Part shown: in pieces, positions 57,342-64,000 of the stretch
How positions within the stretch are numbered: position 1 is the stretch's first letter
Layout: each line of letters begins with the position of its first letter
From: CAYFPS01 sp964345075
GTDB lineage: Bacteria; CAIWAD01
DNA: 64,000 nucleotides
Assembly (NCBI GenBank): GCA_964345075.1
Contig: CAYFPS010000012.1
Span: 41,687-105,686 of the forward strand
Direction: 5' to 3'
The notes under the pieces: generated by a model
Database searches by the model: none
Seen by the model: the letters and a program-made list of their open reading frames with translations, nothing else
Told to the model about the DNA's origin: nothing
Made by a program: the position numbers and the translations under genes

Positions 57342-58045
57342 CACTCTTCCTCGTTGCTCTCTAAAACGGCTCGCGCAAAATCATCGCGAAGGTCCATGAA
57401 AATCGCCACCAGAGCTGGATCAAAATGCGAACCTGAACCCTCCTGAATGATTCGCAACTACTTTCGTGATCCAGGCCCTGTTTGTAGGGCCGGGTGGAGC
57501 GAAGGGCATCATAAGTATCGGCCAGCGCCATGATTCGGGCAGGCGCGCAAGGGCCACGATGGTAGCCATCGGCTTTCTGCAATCTCTTCGAGCTGCGCCG
57601 CAACTTTGCCTTCAAGCTGAAGATTCTGCGCCTGCAATTGTTGCTGCATGCGCCTGACCTGCAGATGGGTTGTCACACGGGCGTTCAGCTCCTCCACCTG
57701 AAAAGGTTTGGTGACATCGTTCACGCCACCTGCAGCGAATCCGGCGATCTTGTATTCCGTGTTCGACAGGGCGCTTATGAATAGCACGGGAATGTCGACG
57801 AGGCGCTGATCCTGCTTGATTCGGCGGCAAAGTTCCAGACCATCCATCTCCGGCATGTTGATGTCCAGAAGCATCAGGTCGGGGGTATGTCGATCAAGTC
57901 CGCGCAGGGCCATTTTCCCCGACGGGAAAGCCAGCACGCGGTGACCCTGTTCGCGCAGCATTCTTTCCAGTAACTGGAGGTTTTCGCGCGTGTCATCTAC
58001 GATCAGGACGAGTGCCTGATACTGTCTTTCAAGTGAGTTCAGCAC
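57341..58045 (-). pseudogene. Receiver-HD-GYP protein with large internal deletion and frameshifts
   Basis: The receiver is intact (VLIVDDTRENLQLLERMLRE, LMLLDINMPEMDGLELC, DVTKPFQ) followed by a coiled coil ending QLEEIAES near 57570. The frame then breaks. In a second frame the 3' half of an HD-GYP phosphodiesterase is recognisable (ADGYHRGPCAPARIMALADT, YDALRSTRPYKQGLDHE). A third frame holds the usual end (EGSGSHFDPALVAIFMDL). The part with the catalytic His-Asp pair is missing, about 100 residues. As it stands it cannot hydrolyse cyclic di-GMP. A probable start is the GTG at 58045 (GGAAAGG upstream), overlapping the previous gene. Decay or an assembly collapse are both possible. Confidence 0.7.
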
Positions 58046-60887
58046 GTGCCCTTTCCAGCAATTGCTCCAATTGGTCATACTCGTAGCCAGCCGTCAAGGC
58101 AGCCAGGTGACCAGCCAGAGGGGCATTTGTATCACGCAATCCACCGATCAATTCCATCAACCGGTTTGTATCACCACTTTCAATTTGCTGCATCATCTCC
58201 ACCAGCAGGCTCGCGTCAAGTCCATTGAAATCGAGCTCGGTGGTAGACGCAGCGTGTTGTGATGCAGCTTTTCCATTGTATTGATAAGCGAGTCCCGTGC
58301 CCTTCTCAATAAGCTCCAGAAGCTGTCGTTCGTGAAAGGGCTTGACCAGCAGATCGTCCATGCCAGCTGCTTCAATCTGTTCACGGCATTCGGCAAGCGC
58401 ATTGGCGGTTACGGCAAGGATGAAGGCCTTCGCGCCACCAGGTAGTTCGCGTATACGGGCAGCGGCTTCGTAGCCATCCATCCCGGGCATTTGCAGATCC
58501 ATCAAGACAATCCGGTGATGTAATGCCTGAAACAGCTCCAGGGCCTGAATGCCCGATGCCGCCTCATGTATCACAAAGCCGATGGGGCGAAGGATTTCGG
58601 CTAACAGGATGCGGTTATCTTCCTTGTCGTCCACAACCAGAACATGTACTGGATCCGGGGTAGCAACCAATCCGACAATCTCGGCTTTCGCGCCGTTGCT
58701 TTCTTCTTCAAGGACTTCTGCATTGGGCAACTGGAGTGTCACGCTGAATTCACTCCCCTTGCCTGGTGAGCTTTCAAGCAGTAGCTGCCCGCCCATCAGA
58801 TCCACCAGCTTGCGGCTGATGGCAAGCCCGAGGCCCGTTCCACCTTCACGCAGACCTGCTTCGCCCTGGGCGAATGCTTCAAACAAATGCTCACATTCAT
58901 CGGCTTCAATTCCCGGACCCTGATCGCGAACCCAGAATCTGAGCTCCTGTGATCCAGCTTCCGATGGTGTTGATTGCAGGCCCAGTGTCACACGACCGGC
59001 CTGCGTGAATTTGAGTGCATTACCCAGCAGGTTAACCAATACCTGCCGCACTTTGACTTCGTCACCCATGACCGGCAGGCCGGGTTCACCATTCAGCTCA
59101 AGCACAAGTTCCAGCTTGCGACTCTCCGCACGCCCGCGGTAGATGTGATACAAATCGCGGACCATGTCGAGTGGACTAAAGACATCAACACCAAGCTCCA
59201 GCCTGCCCGCCTCGATCTTTGACATATCGAGGACATCGTTGATCAGTTGCAGCAAGTGCTTGCCACTGCGCGCGATGGTGTTGACATAGCGGGCTTGATC
59301 TTCCCTCAGGAAGGGATCGTGTTGCAAAACCTGGGTGAATCCCAGAATGGCATTCATGGGAGTGCGAATCTCGTGACTCATGTTGGCCAGAAAGAGACTC
59401 TTGGTGCGATTCGCAGCCGCCGCAACCTCGGCCAGCAACTGTGCATTTTCCTTGGCCAGAATCAGCTGCTGGCGCTGTTCGACAGAATGAATTGTTCGTC
59501 CGACATTGTCAGCCAGAAAGCGCAGCAGCAGACGATCCGCCTGACTCCAGTCGCGCAACTCCCTGACAGCGTCAAAGCCGATAAAGTGACCACGACTGTC
59601 GCCGATCCGAATGGGCAGAACAAACAGGGACTGGATCCCCTGAGACTCCAGGATTTCCCGCTCCTGTTTCCAGGACTCATCCATTTCCTTGATCACGGGC
59701 AGGTGAATCACCTCGTCTGCCAGAATGCTCTCCATCCAGTTGGGAATGACCTCCCTGGGAAGATCCTGCAAATCATCAATGGCGGGATCAATTCCTTTCG
59801 AGCACCATTCATGAGTGTTGCTGACAGTGTCGGCCAGTTGATTGTAACGGAAAATGTATACGCGGTCGGCCTGTGCCATCTCACCAATTCGGGCAAGTGC
59901 CATAGCAAGCAGATTGTCCAGATTGCTCTCATCCGCACGGAGGAACGAACTGGAGATCTGCACCAGCAGATTTTCGAGCGCCAGCTGATGCTTCAACTCT
60001 TCCTGGCGCTGTATCTGTTNNNNNNNNNNATCGCGGAAAATGCCGAAGGAACCGATCACGCGACCGTCAGCGTCAACGTGGTCGGTTGTCGTGACATCCA
60101 GCGTGCGTACTTCATGATCAGGGCGACGTATCACGAGATCGTAGCGGGAAAGCCCGCCCTTGCCCCGCTCCCTGGAAATGCGCTCAATGCGCTTGTAGTC
60201 TTCAACACTCACAAAGTCGCGAAGGGAAAGGCCTAAAAGTTCGCCAACCGGCACGCCGAAAAGGGCCGCCACCGCAGGATTGGCAAACTGGAAGCAGTCC
60301 TGCAGGTCAACCAGACCTATGCCCTCACCAGAATTTTCAACCAGCTGACGATAGCGGGCCTCGCTTTCTCTTAGCGAGCGCTCGGCCTTGCGACGTTCTT
60401 CCACCTCGTCGGCCAACTGGGCATTGATCTGCTTCAGTTCCTGCGTGCGCTGATCGACGCGCAGCTCCAGCTCGCGGTTGAGCTTTTTGAGCTTTTCCTC
60501 CACGCCCTTACGCTGAAGGCTGTGGCGAATGGACTTTTCCAGAAGGTCCGCTTCCAGATCCTGCTTGGCCAGATAGTCCTGTGCGCCCAGGCGAATCAGT
60601 TCAAGACTGAGGCGCTCATCGCCGGCCCCGGAAACGAGGATGATTGCAACGCCATCATCGCATTCATGGATGAACCTGAAAGCATCAAGACCGGAGCCAT
60701 CGGGCAGGTTAAGATCCAGCAGAACGAGGTCTGTCCGTCGGGCGCGAAGCTGCGTAGCCGCATCCCGCAGGTTTCCCGCAACATGCAGCTGTGCCCCGGG
60801 GAAGGCAATCTCCTTGAAAAGAAAACGCATCATCCGGACGGAGTTTGCGTCGTCTTCGACAAGCAGAATGGACAATTTTCGCATCAT
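58029..60887 (-). CDS. Hybrid sensor histidine kinase (receiver-PAS-GAF-kinase-receiver-Hpt-like tail)
   Basis: About 952 residues, with a 10-N gap after the PAS domain. Order: N-terminal receiver (~5-120; LVLLDLNLPDGSG), coiled coil, PAS (~178-290; RYRQLVENSGEGIGLVD), GAF (~305-465), HisKA (NMSHEIRTPMNAILGFTQVL), HATPase (NLLGNALKFT, DQGPGIEADE, GTGLGLAISRKL), second receiver (~735-855; IVLMDLQMPGMDGYE, VKPFHE) and a ~70-residue helical tail. GGAAGAG precedes the ATG. The tail shares its last 20 residues' pattern (YEYDQLEQLLERA) with the end of the 60939-63626 kinase (YEYEELERLI), so both kinases carry the same output tail. Second gene of the leftward signalling operon. Confidence 0.85.
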   Translation of the reverse strand: MMRKLSILLVEDDANSVRMMRFLFKEIAFPGAQLHVAGNLRDAATQLRARRTDLVLLDLNLPDGSGLDAFRFIHECDDGVAIILVSGAGDERLSLELIRLGAQDYLAKQDLEADLLEKSIRHSLQRKGVEEKLKKLNRELELRVDQRTQELKQINAQLADEVEERRKAERSLRESEARYRQLVENSGEGIGLVDLQDCFQFANPAVAALFGVPVGELLGLSLRDFVSVEDYKRIERISRERGKGGLSRYDLVIRRPDHEVRTLDVTTTDHVDADGRVIGSFGIFRDXXXXQIQRQEELKHQLALENLLVQISSSFLRADESNLDNLLAMALARIGEMAQADRVYIFRYNQLADTVSNTHEWCSKGIDPAIDDLQDLPREVIPNWMESILADEVIHLPVIKEMDESWKQEREILESQGIQSLFVLPIRIGDSRGHFIGFDAVRELRDWSQADRLLLRFLADNVGRTIHSVEQRQQLILAKENAQLLAEVAAAANRTKSLFLANMSHEIRTPMNAILGFTQVLQHDPFLREDQARYVNTIARSGKHLLQLINDVLDMSKIEAGRLELGVDVFSPLDMVRDLYHIYRGRAESRKLELVLELNGEPGLPVMGDEVKVRQVLVNLLGNALKFTQAGRVTLGLQSTPSEAGSQELRFWVRDQGPGIEADECEHLFEAFAQGEAGLREGGTGLGLAISRKLVDLMGGQLLLESSPGKGSEFSVTLQLPNAEVLEEESNGAKAEIVGLVATPDPVHVLVVDDKEDNRILLAEILRPIGFVIHEAASGIQALELFQALHHRIVLMDLQMPGMDGYEAAARIRELPGGAKAFILAVTANALAECREQIEAAGMDDLLVKPFHERQLLELIEKGTGLAYQYNGKAASQHAASTTELDFNGLDASLLVEMMQQIESGDTNRLMELIGGLRDTNAPLAGHLAALTAGYEYDQLEQLLERARAELT
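60020..60029. other. 10-N assembly gap inside the hybrid kinase
   Basis: Ten N between the PAS and GAF coding parts. The reading frame continues across if ten bases is the true length, but the number may be a placeholder. Confidence 0.95.
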
Positions 60888-60938
60888 GGCTCTTCCCGTT
60901 GAGCTGATGCCGGAAGAATCTTCGGGGGGAAGACTCTC

Positions 60939-63626
60939 TCAGCAGCTGGATCGAATCAGGCGTTCCAGTTCTTCGTATTCGTACATATCAAGATGGCTTT
61001 TCAATTGCCGGGCAAAAGCGGGATGCTGGGCATCAAGATCGACAATCATGCGGCTCATGGCCTCTGTATCACCATCCGCAAGGCTGGCAAGGAAATCCTG
61101 ACAGAGCTTATCGGCAAGTCTGGGTGTCTCATTAAAGGTACCCCCATTGGAAGCTGCCCCTTCCCCAGCTTCGGACACGTGCAGCATGCCAACTTCCCGA
61201 CGCTCGACGGGCAGGGTCAGTTCCAGCAAAAAGCGCGCGCCATCGCTGTATTTAGTGTCCAGGTCAAGTCGGCCACCCATCAGCCCTGCATAGCGATGGC
61301 TCAAGGCAAGACCCAGGCCCGAGCCGCCGGCATTGCGGCCGGCGTCTCCCTGCGCGAAACTTTGAAAGAGGTCCTTGCGATCTGCCTCGGATAGACCGGG
61401 CCCAGTGTCCTCAACGAGGAATCGCAAGAAAAGCTGGTCGGCACCTTCGGCGACATGCGCTTGTTCAACGGCAAGCTCGACCCTGCCCTTTTGAGTGAAC
61501 TTGATCGCGTTGCTCAGCAGGTTGAACAGGATCTGCCGCAGTTTGGCCTCGTCGCCACGCAGCCAGTAGCCCAGATCATGATCCGGATGAAAAACCAGCT
61601 CAAGACCTTTGCCCAGAGCCTGCTTGTGAAAGGCCGCCAAAAGGTCGTCGAGGAAGAGTCGCAGGTGAAAACTGCTGATATGAAGGGCTCGCGTTCCGGC
61701 TTCCACTTTGGACATTTCCAGCAGATTGTCGATCAGTCCCAGCAATTTTCGCCCGGCTCGAGTGATGGTCGCCAGGTGTTCGAGCTGGGCGGGTGTCAGC
61801 GCGGGGCTGCTGTCCAGCACCTGCGAAAAGCCAAGAATCGCGTTCATAGGGGTTCTGATTTCGTGGCTCATGTTGGCCAGAAAGAGACTTTTGGTGCGAT
61901 TGGCAGACTCGGCCAGCTGGGCCATCTGCCGGGCTTCGTTACGCGACTTGATCAGGGCCTGATTCTGCTTGAGGCTGTTCAGGGCAAGGACAACATCGTC
62001 CGCAAAAAGCTGCAGCATACGCAGTTCCTTGCTACCCCAGGGACTGTCAAGGCTTGAAGGATTCATGACCAGCAAACCGACGATTTCCTGACCATCAAGA
62101 AGTGGCATGGCAAACTGCTGGGCACTGTAGCCCTGACTGGCCGGCATGCCTCCAACGGTGTCACCAGGCAGGACAATGGCTCCACGCAAGGCTTCCCGCA
62201 TGCAGGGACTGAGTTCTGTCGGTATCGCCGAAAGCTCATTCTTCTGCAGCGCCGGGCTTGCCGTCATCAAACACAGTCCACTGTCCGCCCCATTTAGAAC
62301 ATGAATGGCGGCATGGTCGGCCTTAAAAAAGGTGCGAATCTGATCAAGTGCGTGTTGAAAACTCGTTTGCTGATTTTCTTCCTTCAATCCGATGAATTTG
62401 CTGGCAATTTCGATCAGCAGATCATCGTAACGCTGTTTTCGCAAGAGCTTCAGCTCGGCATTCTTGCGAGCCGTGATGTCCAGGTGAGTTCCGAACATGA
62501 GCAGAGGCTTGCCGTCCTCGGTCCACTGCGCTACCCTGCCACGATCTTGTACCCAGACCCAACGTCCATCCTTGTGACGCATTCTGGATTCGACATCGTA
62601 GTAAGCCTGCTCGCCCGCAAAGTGGGCCTCCAGTGCCTGTCCACTTCGCACCAGATCATCCGGGTGGGCAAGGTCGAGCCAGGTCTGGATTGAAATTGGT
62701 GCAAGCTCTTCCAGCGTATATCCGACAATTTCTGCCCAGCGTTCATTGAATCGAGTTTCTCCAGTCTGGACATTCCAGAACCAGGTGCCGGCGCGCGTGC
62801 CTTGAATGGTAGCGTCCAGCTGTTCACGCTCGCTCAGTAGCTCACTCTCGGCGCGCTTCTTCTCACTGATGTCGATCATGACAGCCAGGAAGTAGCTGCT
62901 GCCATCCGATTCGATCACTTCGCCCGTAAACAGGCCATCAAGCAATCGTCCATCCTTGCAGCTGATCTTCAACTCCTCGTTAGTGAAGCCCTTGCCTTTC
63001 AGAACTTCCTCAACAAGCTGACCGACCCGCTCCACATCAGGCAGGATGTTCAAATCCGCAATTGTCTTTCCCAGAACTTCTTCGCGCGAATGCCCAAGAA
63101 CCGCGTGAAAAGCTTCATTCATATCGACAATCAGCCGCTCAGGGAGAATGCTGAGAAGCATCGGGCAGGGATGTGTGCGAAAGAGGTGCTCGAAGCGCTG
63201 GTTGGCCTCAATTTCTACGCTCAGATCACGGTGTGCGCCAAACATGCAAGGCTGGCCCTTCCAGCTACCCTTCCATGCGCGAAGGTCAACGGGCACAATG
63301 CGGCCATCGCGGGTTTGCATGGGCAGAGCCGAGGCAAATGAGGGCAGTTCTTCCATGCGCTGCTTGAAGCTTGCAACTTCAGATCTGGATGCTGGAGGGT
63401 GAAACTCGCTCACATGCCTGCCAGCAAGCTCCTCTGCCGTGTAGCCAAGGCCCTTTTCGAAAGCCTTGTTGCAGGTGATGATGCGGCCGTCAAGATCTAC
63501 GACCGAAATCATTTCCTGGACTTCATTAAAGAAATCAAGCAGTGCAGTATCGTCAGCGTGCTTGGCGCTTGGCTCATCATTCGAGGCTGTTGATGGGTTC
63601 AGGGCTGAACCACCAGGGTTGTCCAT
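60939..63626 (-). CDS. Multi-PAS sensor histidine kinase
   Basis: 895 residues; GGAG seven bases before the ATG. No membrane helix, so probably cytosolic. Three PAS domains (~30-140 with ISVVDLDGRIITCNKAFEKG; ~145-260; ~270-395 with the PAC end FGTHLDITARKNAE), a GAF domain (~405-560), HisKA (NMSHEIRTPMNAILGFSQVL), HATPase (NLLSNAIKFTQKG, VEDTGPGLSEADRKDLFQ, GSGLGLALSHRYAGLMGG) and a helical tail (~810-895; LASLADGDTEAMSRMIVDLD). No receiver of its own, so phosphate must pass to another protein, for example one of the receivers encoded downstream. First gene of the signalling operon; a promoter-like pair is at 63666-63693. Confidence 0.9.
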   Translation of the reverse strand: MDNPGGSALNPSTASNDEPSAKHADDTALLDFFNEVQEMISVVDLDGRIITCNKAFEKGLGYTAEELAGRHVSEFHPPASRSEVASFKQRMEELPSFASALPMQTRDGRIVPVDLRAWKGSWKGQPCMFGAHRDLSVEIEANQRFEHLFRTHPCPMLLSILPERLIVDMNEAFHAVLGHSREEVLGKTIADLNILPDVERVGQLVEEVLKGKGFTNEELKISCKDGRLLDGLFTGEVIESDGSSYFLAVMIDISEKKRAESELLSEREQLDATIQGTRAGTWFWNVQTGETRFNERWAEIVGYTLEELAPISIQTWLDLAHPDDLVRSGQALEAHFAGEQAYYDVESRMRHKDGRWVWVQDRGRVAQWTEDGKPLLMFGTHLDITARKNAELKLLRKQRYDDLLIEIASKFIGLKEENQQTSFQHALDQIRTFFKADHAAIHVLNGADSGLCLMTASPALQKNELSAIPTELSPCMREALRGAIVLPGDTVGGMPASQGYSAQQFAMPLLDGQEIVGLLVMNPSSLDSPWGSKELRMLQLFADDVVLALNSLKQNQALIKSRNEARQMAQLAESANRTKSLFLANMSHEIRTPMNAILGFSQVLDSSPALTPAQLEHLATITRAGRKLLGLIDNLLEMSKVEAGTRALHISSFHLRLFLDDLLAAFHKQALGKGLELVFHPDHDLGYWLRGDEAKLRQILFNLLSNAIKFTQKGRVELAVEQAHVAEGADQLFLRFLVEDTGPGLSEADRKDLFQSFAQGDAGRNAGGSGLGLALSHRYAGLMGGRLDLDTKYSDGARFLLELTLPVERREVGMLHVSEAGEGAASNGGTFNETPRLADKLCQDFLASLADGDTEAMSRMIVDLDAQHPAFARQLKSHLDMYEYEELERLIRSSC

Positions 63627-63665
63627 TTACCTGCTCCGGATAGTGCCAGTGCCACCTGATTCAAG

Positions 63666-63693
63666 CATATAGTGGGGGAAACTGAACCGTCAA
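63666..63693 (-). promoter_or_regulatory. Probable sigma-70-type promoter of the sensor-kinase operon
   Basis: On the minus strand TTGACG (63693-63688), a 16-base spacer, then TATATG (63671-63666). The kinase ATG follows about 40 bases downstream. Confidence 0.5.
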
Positions 63694-63765
63694 GTTCCTT
63701 AAAGCCGAAGCAACCTGCAATTAAGAATTGACTGGCCGAAGAGAACTCCGCCGATTCAGGAGCTA

Positions 63766-63794
63766 TTGACAATCAAGGTTTCAGCGTCTATATT
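63766..63794 (+). promoter_or_regulatory. Strong sigma-70-type promoter of the tRNA-Asn region
   Basis: TTGACA (63766-63771), a 17-base spacer, TATATT (63789-63794): 6/6 and 5/6 with ideal spacing. Transcription would start near 63801, 30 bases before the truncated tRNA copy, and would read into the intact tRNA-Asn. Confidence 0.7.
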
Positions 63795-63830
63795 GGCTGA
63801 CCTTGTTCCGGCCATGGCCGGATTTGAAAT

Positions 63831-63902
63831 TCCTGAGTAGCTCAATCGGTAGAGCGGGTGGCTGTTATGCCGACCAAGTCGGCATGGGGGTTCCCAAAAC
63901 CC
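63831..63902 (+). pseudogene. Broken tRNA-Asn copy
   Basis: The first 37 bases (63831-63867) equal the first 37 bases of the intact tRNA-Asn, through the D-arm, 5' anticodon stem and GTT anticodon. Then a perfect hairpin ATGCCGAC-CAA-GTCGGCAT (63867-63885) replaces the 3' anticodon stem and variable loop. A T-arm-like GGGGGTTC follows, but the CTCAGGA needed to close the acceptor stem is absent. It cannot fold as a tRNA. Confidence 0.7.
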
Positions 63903-63926
63903 ATTGAGATTCTCACTTGACATTAT

Positions 63927-63999
63927 TCCTGAGTAGCTCAATCGGTAGAGCGGGTGGCTGTTAACCACTAGGTTGGGGGTTCAAGTCCCTCCTCAGGAG
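63927..63999 (+). tRNA. tRNA-Asn (anticodon GUU)
   Basis: The 7-bp acceptor stem TCCTGAG/CTCAGGA, D-stem GCTC/GAGC, anticodon loop CTGTTAA with GTT at 63960-63962, and T-loop GGTTCAAGTCC form a complete cloverleaf of 73 bases with discriminator G. The window ends one base later, in what could be an encoded CCA. Confidence 0.95.
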
Positions 64000-64000
64000 C

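Noticed and set aside
63917..63922. TTGACA just before the intact tRNA-Asn as its own promoter
   Set aside because: It is only five bases from the tRNA 5' end, leaving no room for a -10 element; the promoter at 63766-63794 fits better.

Overview
The window looks like a scaffold from an uncultivated, Gram-negative bacterium of the FCB (Fibrobacteres-Chlorobi-Bacteroidetes) superphylum or a neighbouring candidate phylum. Several large secreted proteins end in the NPFNP...GQ.V...LASGVY.Y...KKM.LLK type of C-terminal sorting/FlgD-like domain. They also carry cohesin-like and dockerin-like modules and right-handed beta-helices. A TonB-dependent receptor implies an outer membrane. Pyruvate:ferredoxin oxidoreductase, asparaginase and histidine ammonia-lyase suggest fermentation of amino acids and sugars with little oxygen. 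Species or phylum cannot be fixed from this sequence. The assembly has a 100-N scaffold gap (35023-35122) and a 10-N gap (60020-60029).

Layout. 1-1590: 3' part of a secreted endonuclease/exonuclease/phosphatase-family protein. 1591-2823: an asparaginase-family gene with permuted motif order. 3196-15940: a leftward run of five secreted cohesin/dockerin/FN3 proteins, including a beta-helix giant of about 2,126 residues. 16380-17690: a beta-helix protein. 17742-20624: a secreted protein made of about 76 Cys-containing decapeptide repeats. 20907-25861: two coupled polytopic membrane proteins of GldG/DUF4350-like appearance. 25868-30881: DEAD-box helicase, hemolysin-III/PAQR protein, an exported pentaheme cytochrome with a sorting domain, and a DUF302-like protein. 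30955-34503: pyruvate:ferredoxin oxidoreductase. 34507-35443: tandem repeats and the scaffold gap. 35444-39361: hutH, a Cys/His-rich small exported protein and an OprC/NosA-like (copper) TonB receptor. 39617-45331: chemoreceptor, then a GH13 amylase-hisC-flavin reductase operon. 45319-49375: a heterodimeric ABC exporter with an Ogt-type alkyltransferase. 49542-53809: beta-propeller lipoprotein plus a secreted repeat protein. 54082-63626: a signalling cluster of hybrid and histidine kinases, two of its genes damaged. 63831-63999: a broken tRNA-Asn copy followed by an intact tRNA-Asn.

The most unusual signal crosses all of these regions. The octamer GTGATACA (reverse complement TGTATCAC) occurs 58 times by my reading, about once per 1.1 kb. 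About two would be expected by chance. It appears on both strands (32 to 26), almost always inside genes, and in every coding register that avoids a stop. This density and behaviour resemble the DNA uptake sequences of Neisseria and Haemophilus, and I propose it as a candidate uptake or other genome-wide DNA-recognition sequence. The Cys-rich decapeptide protein is the second striking object.
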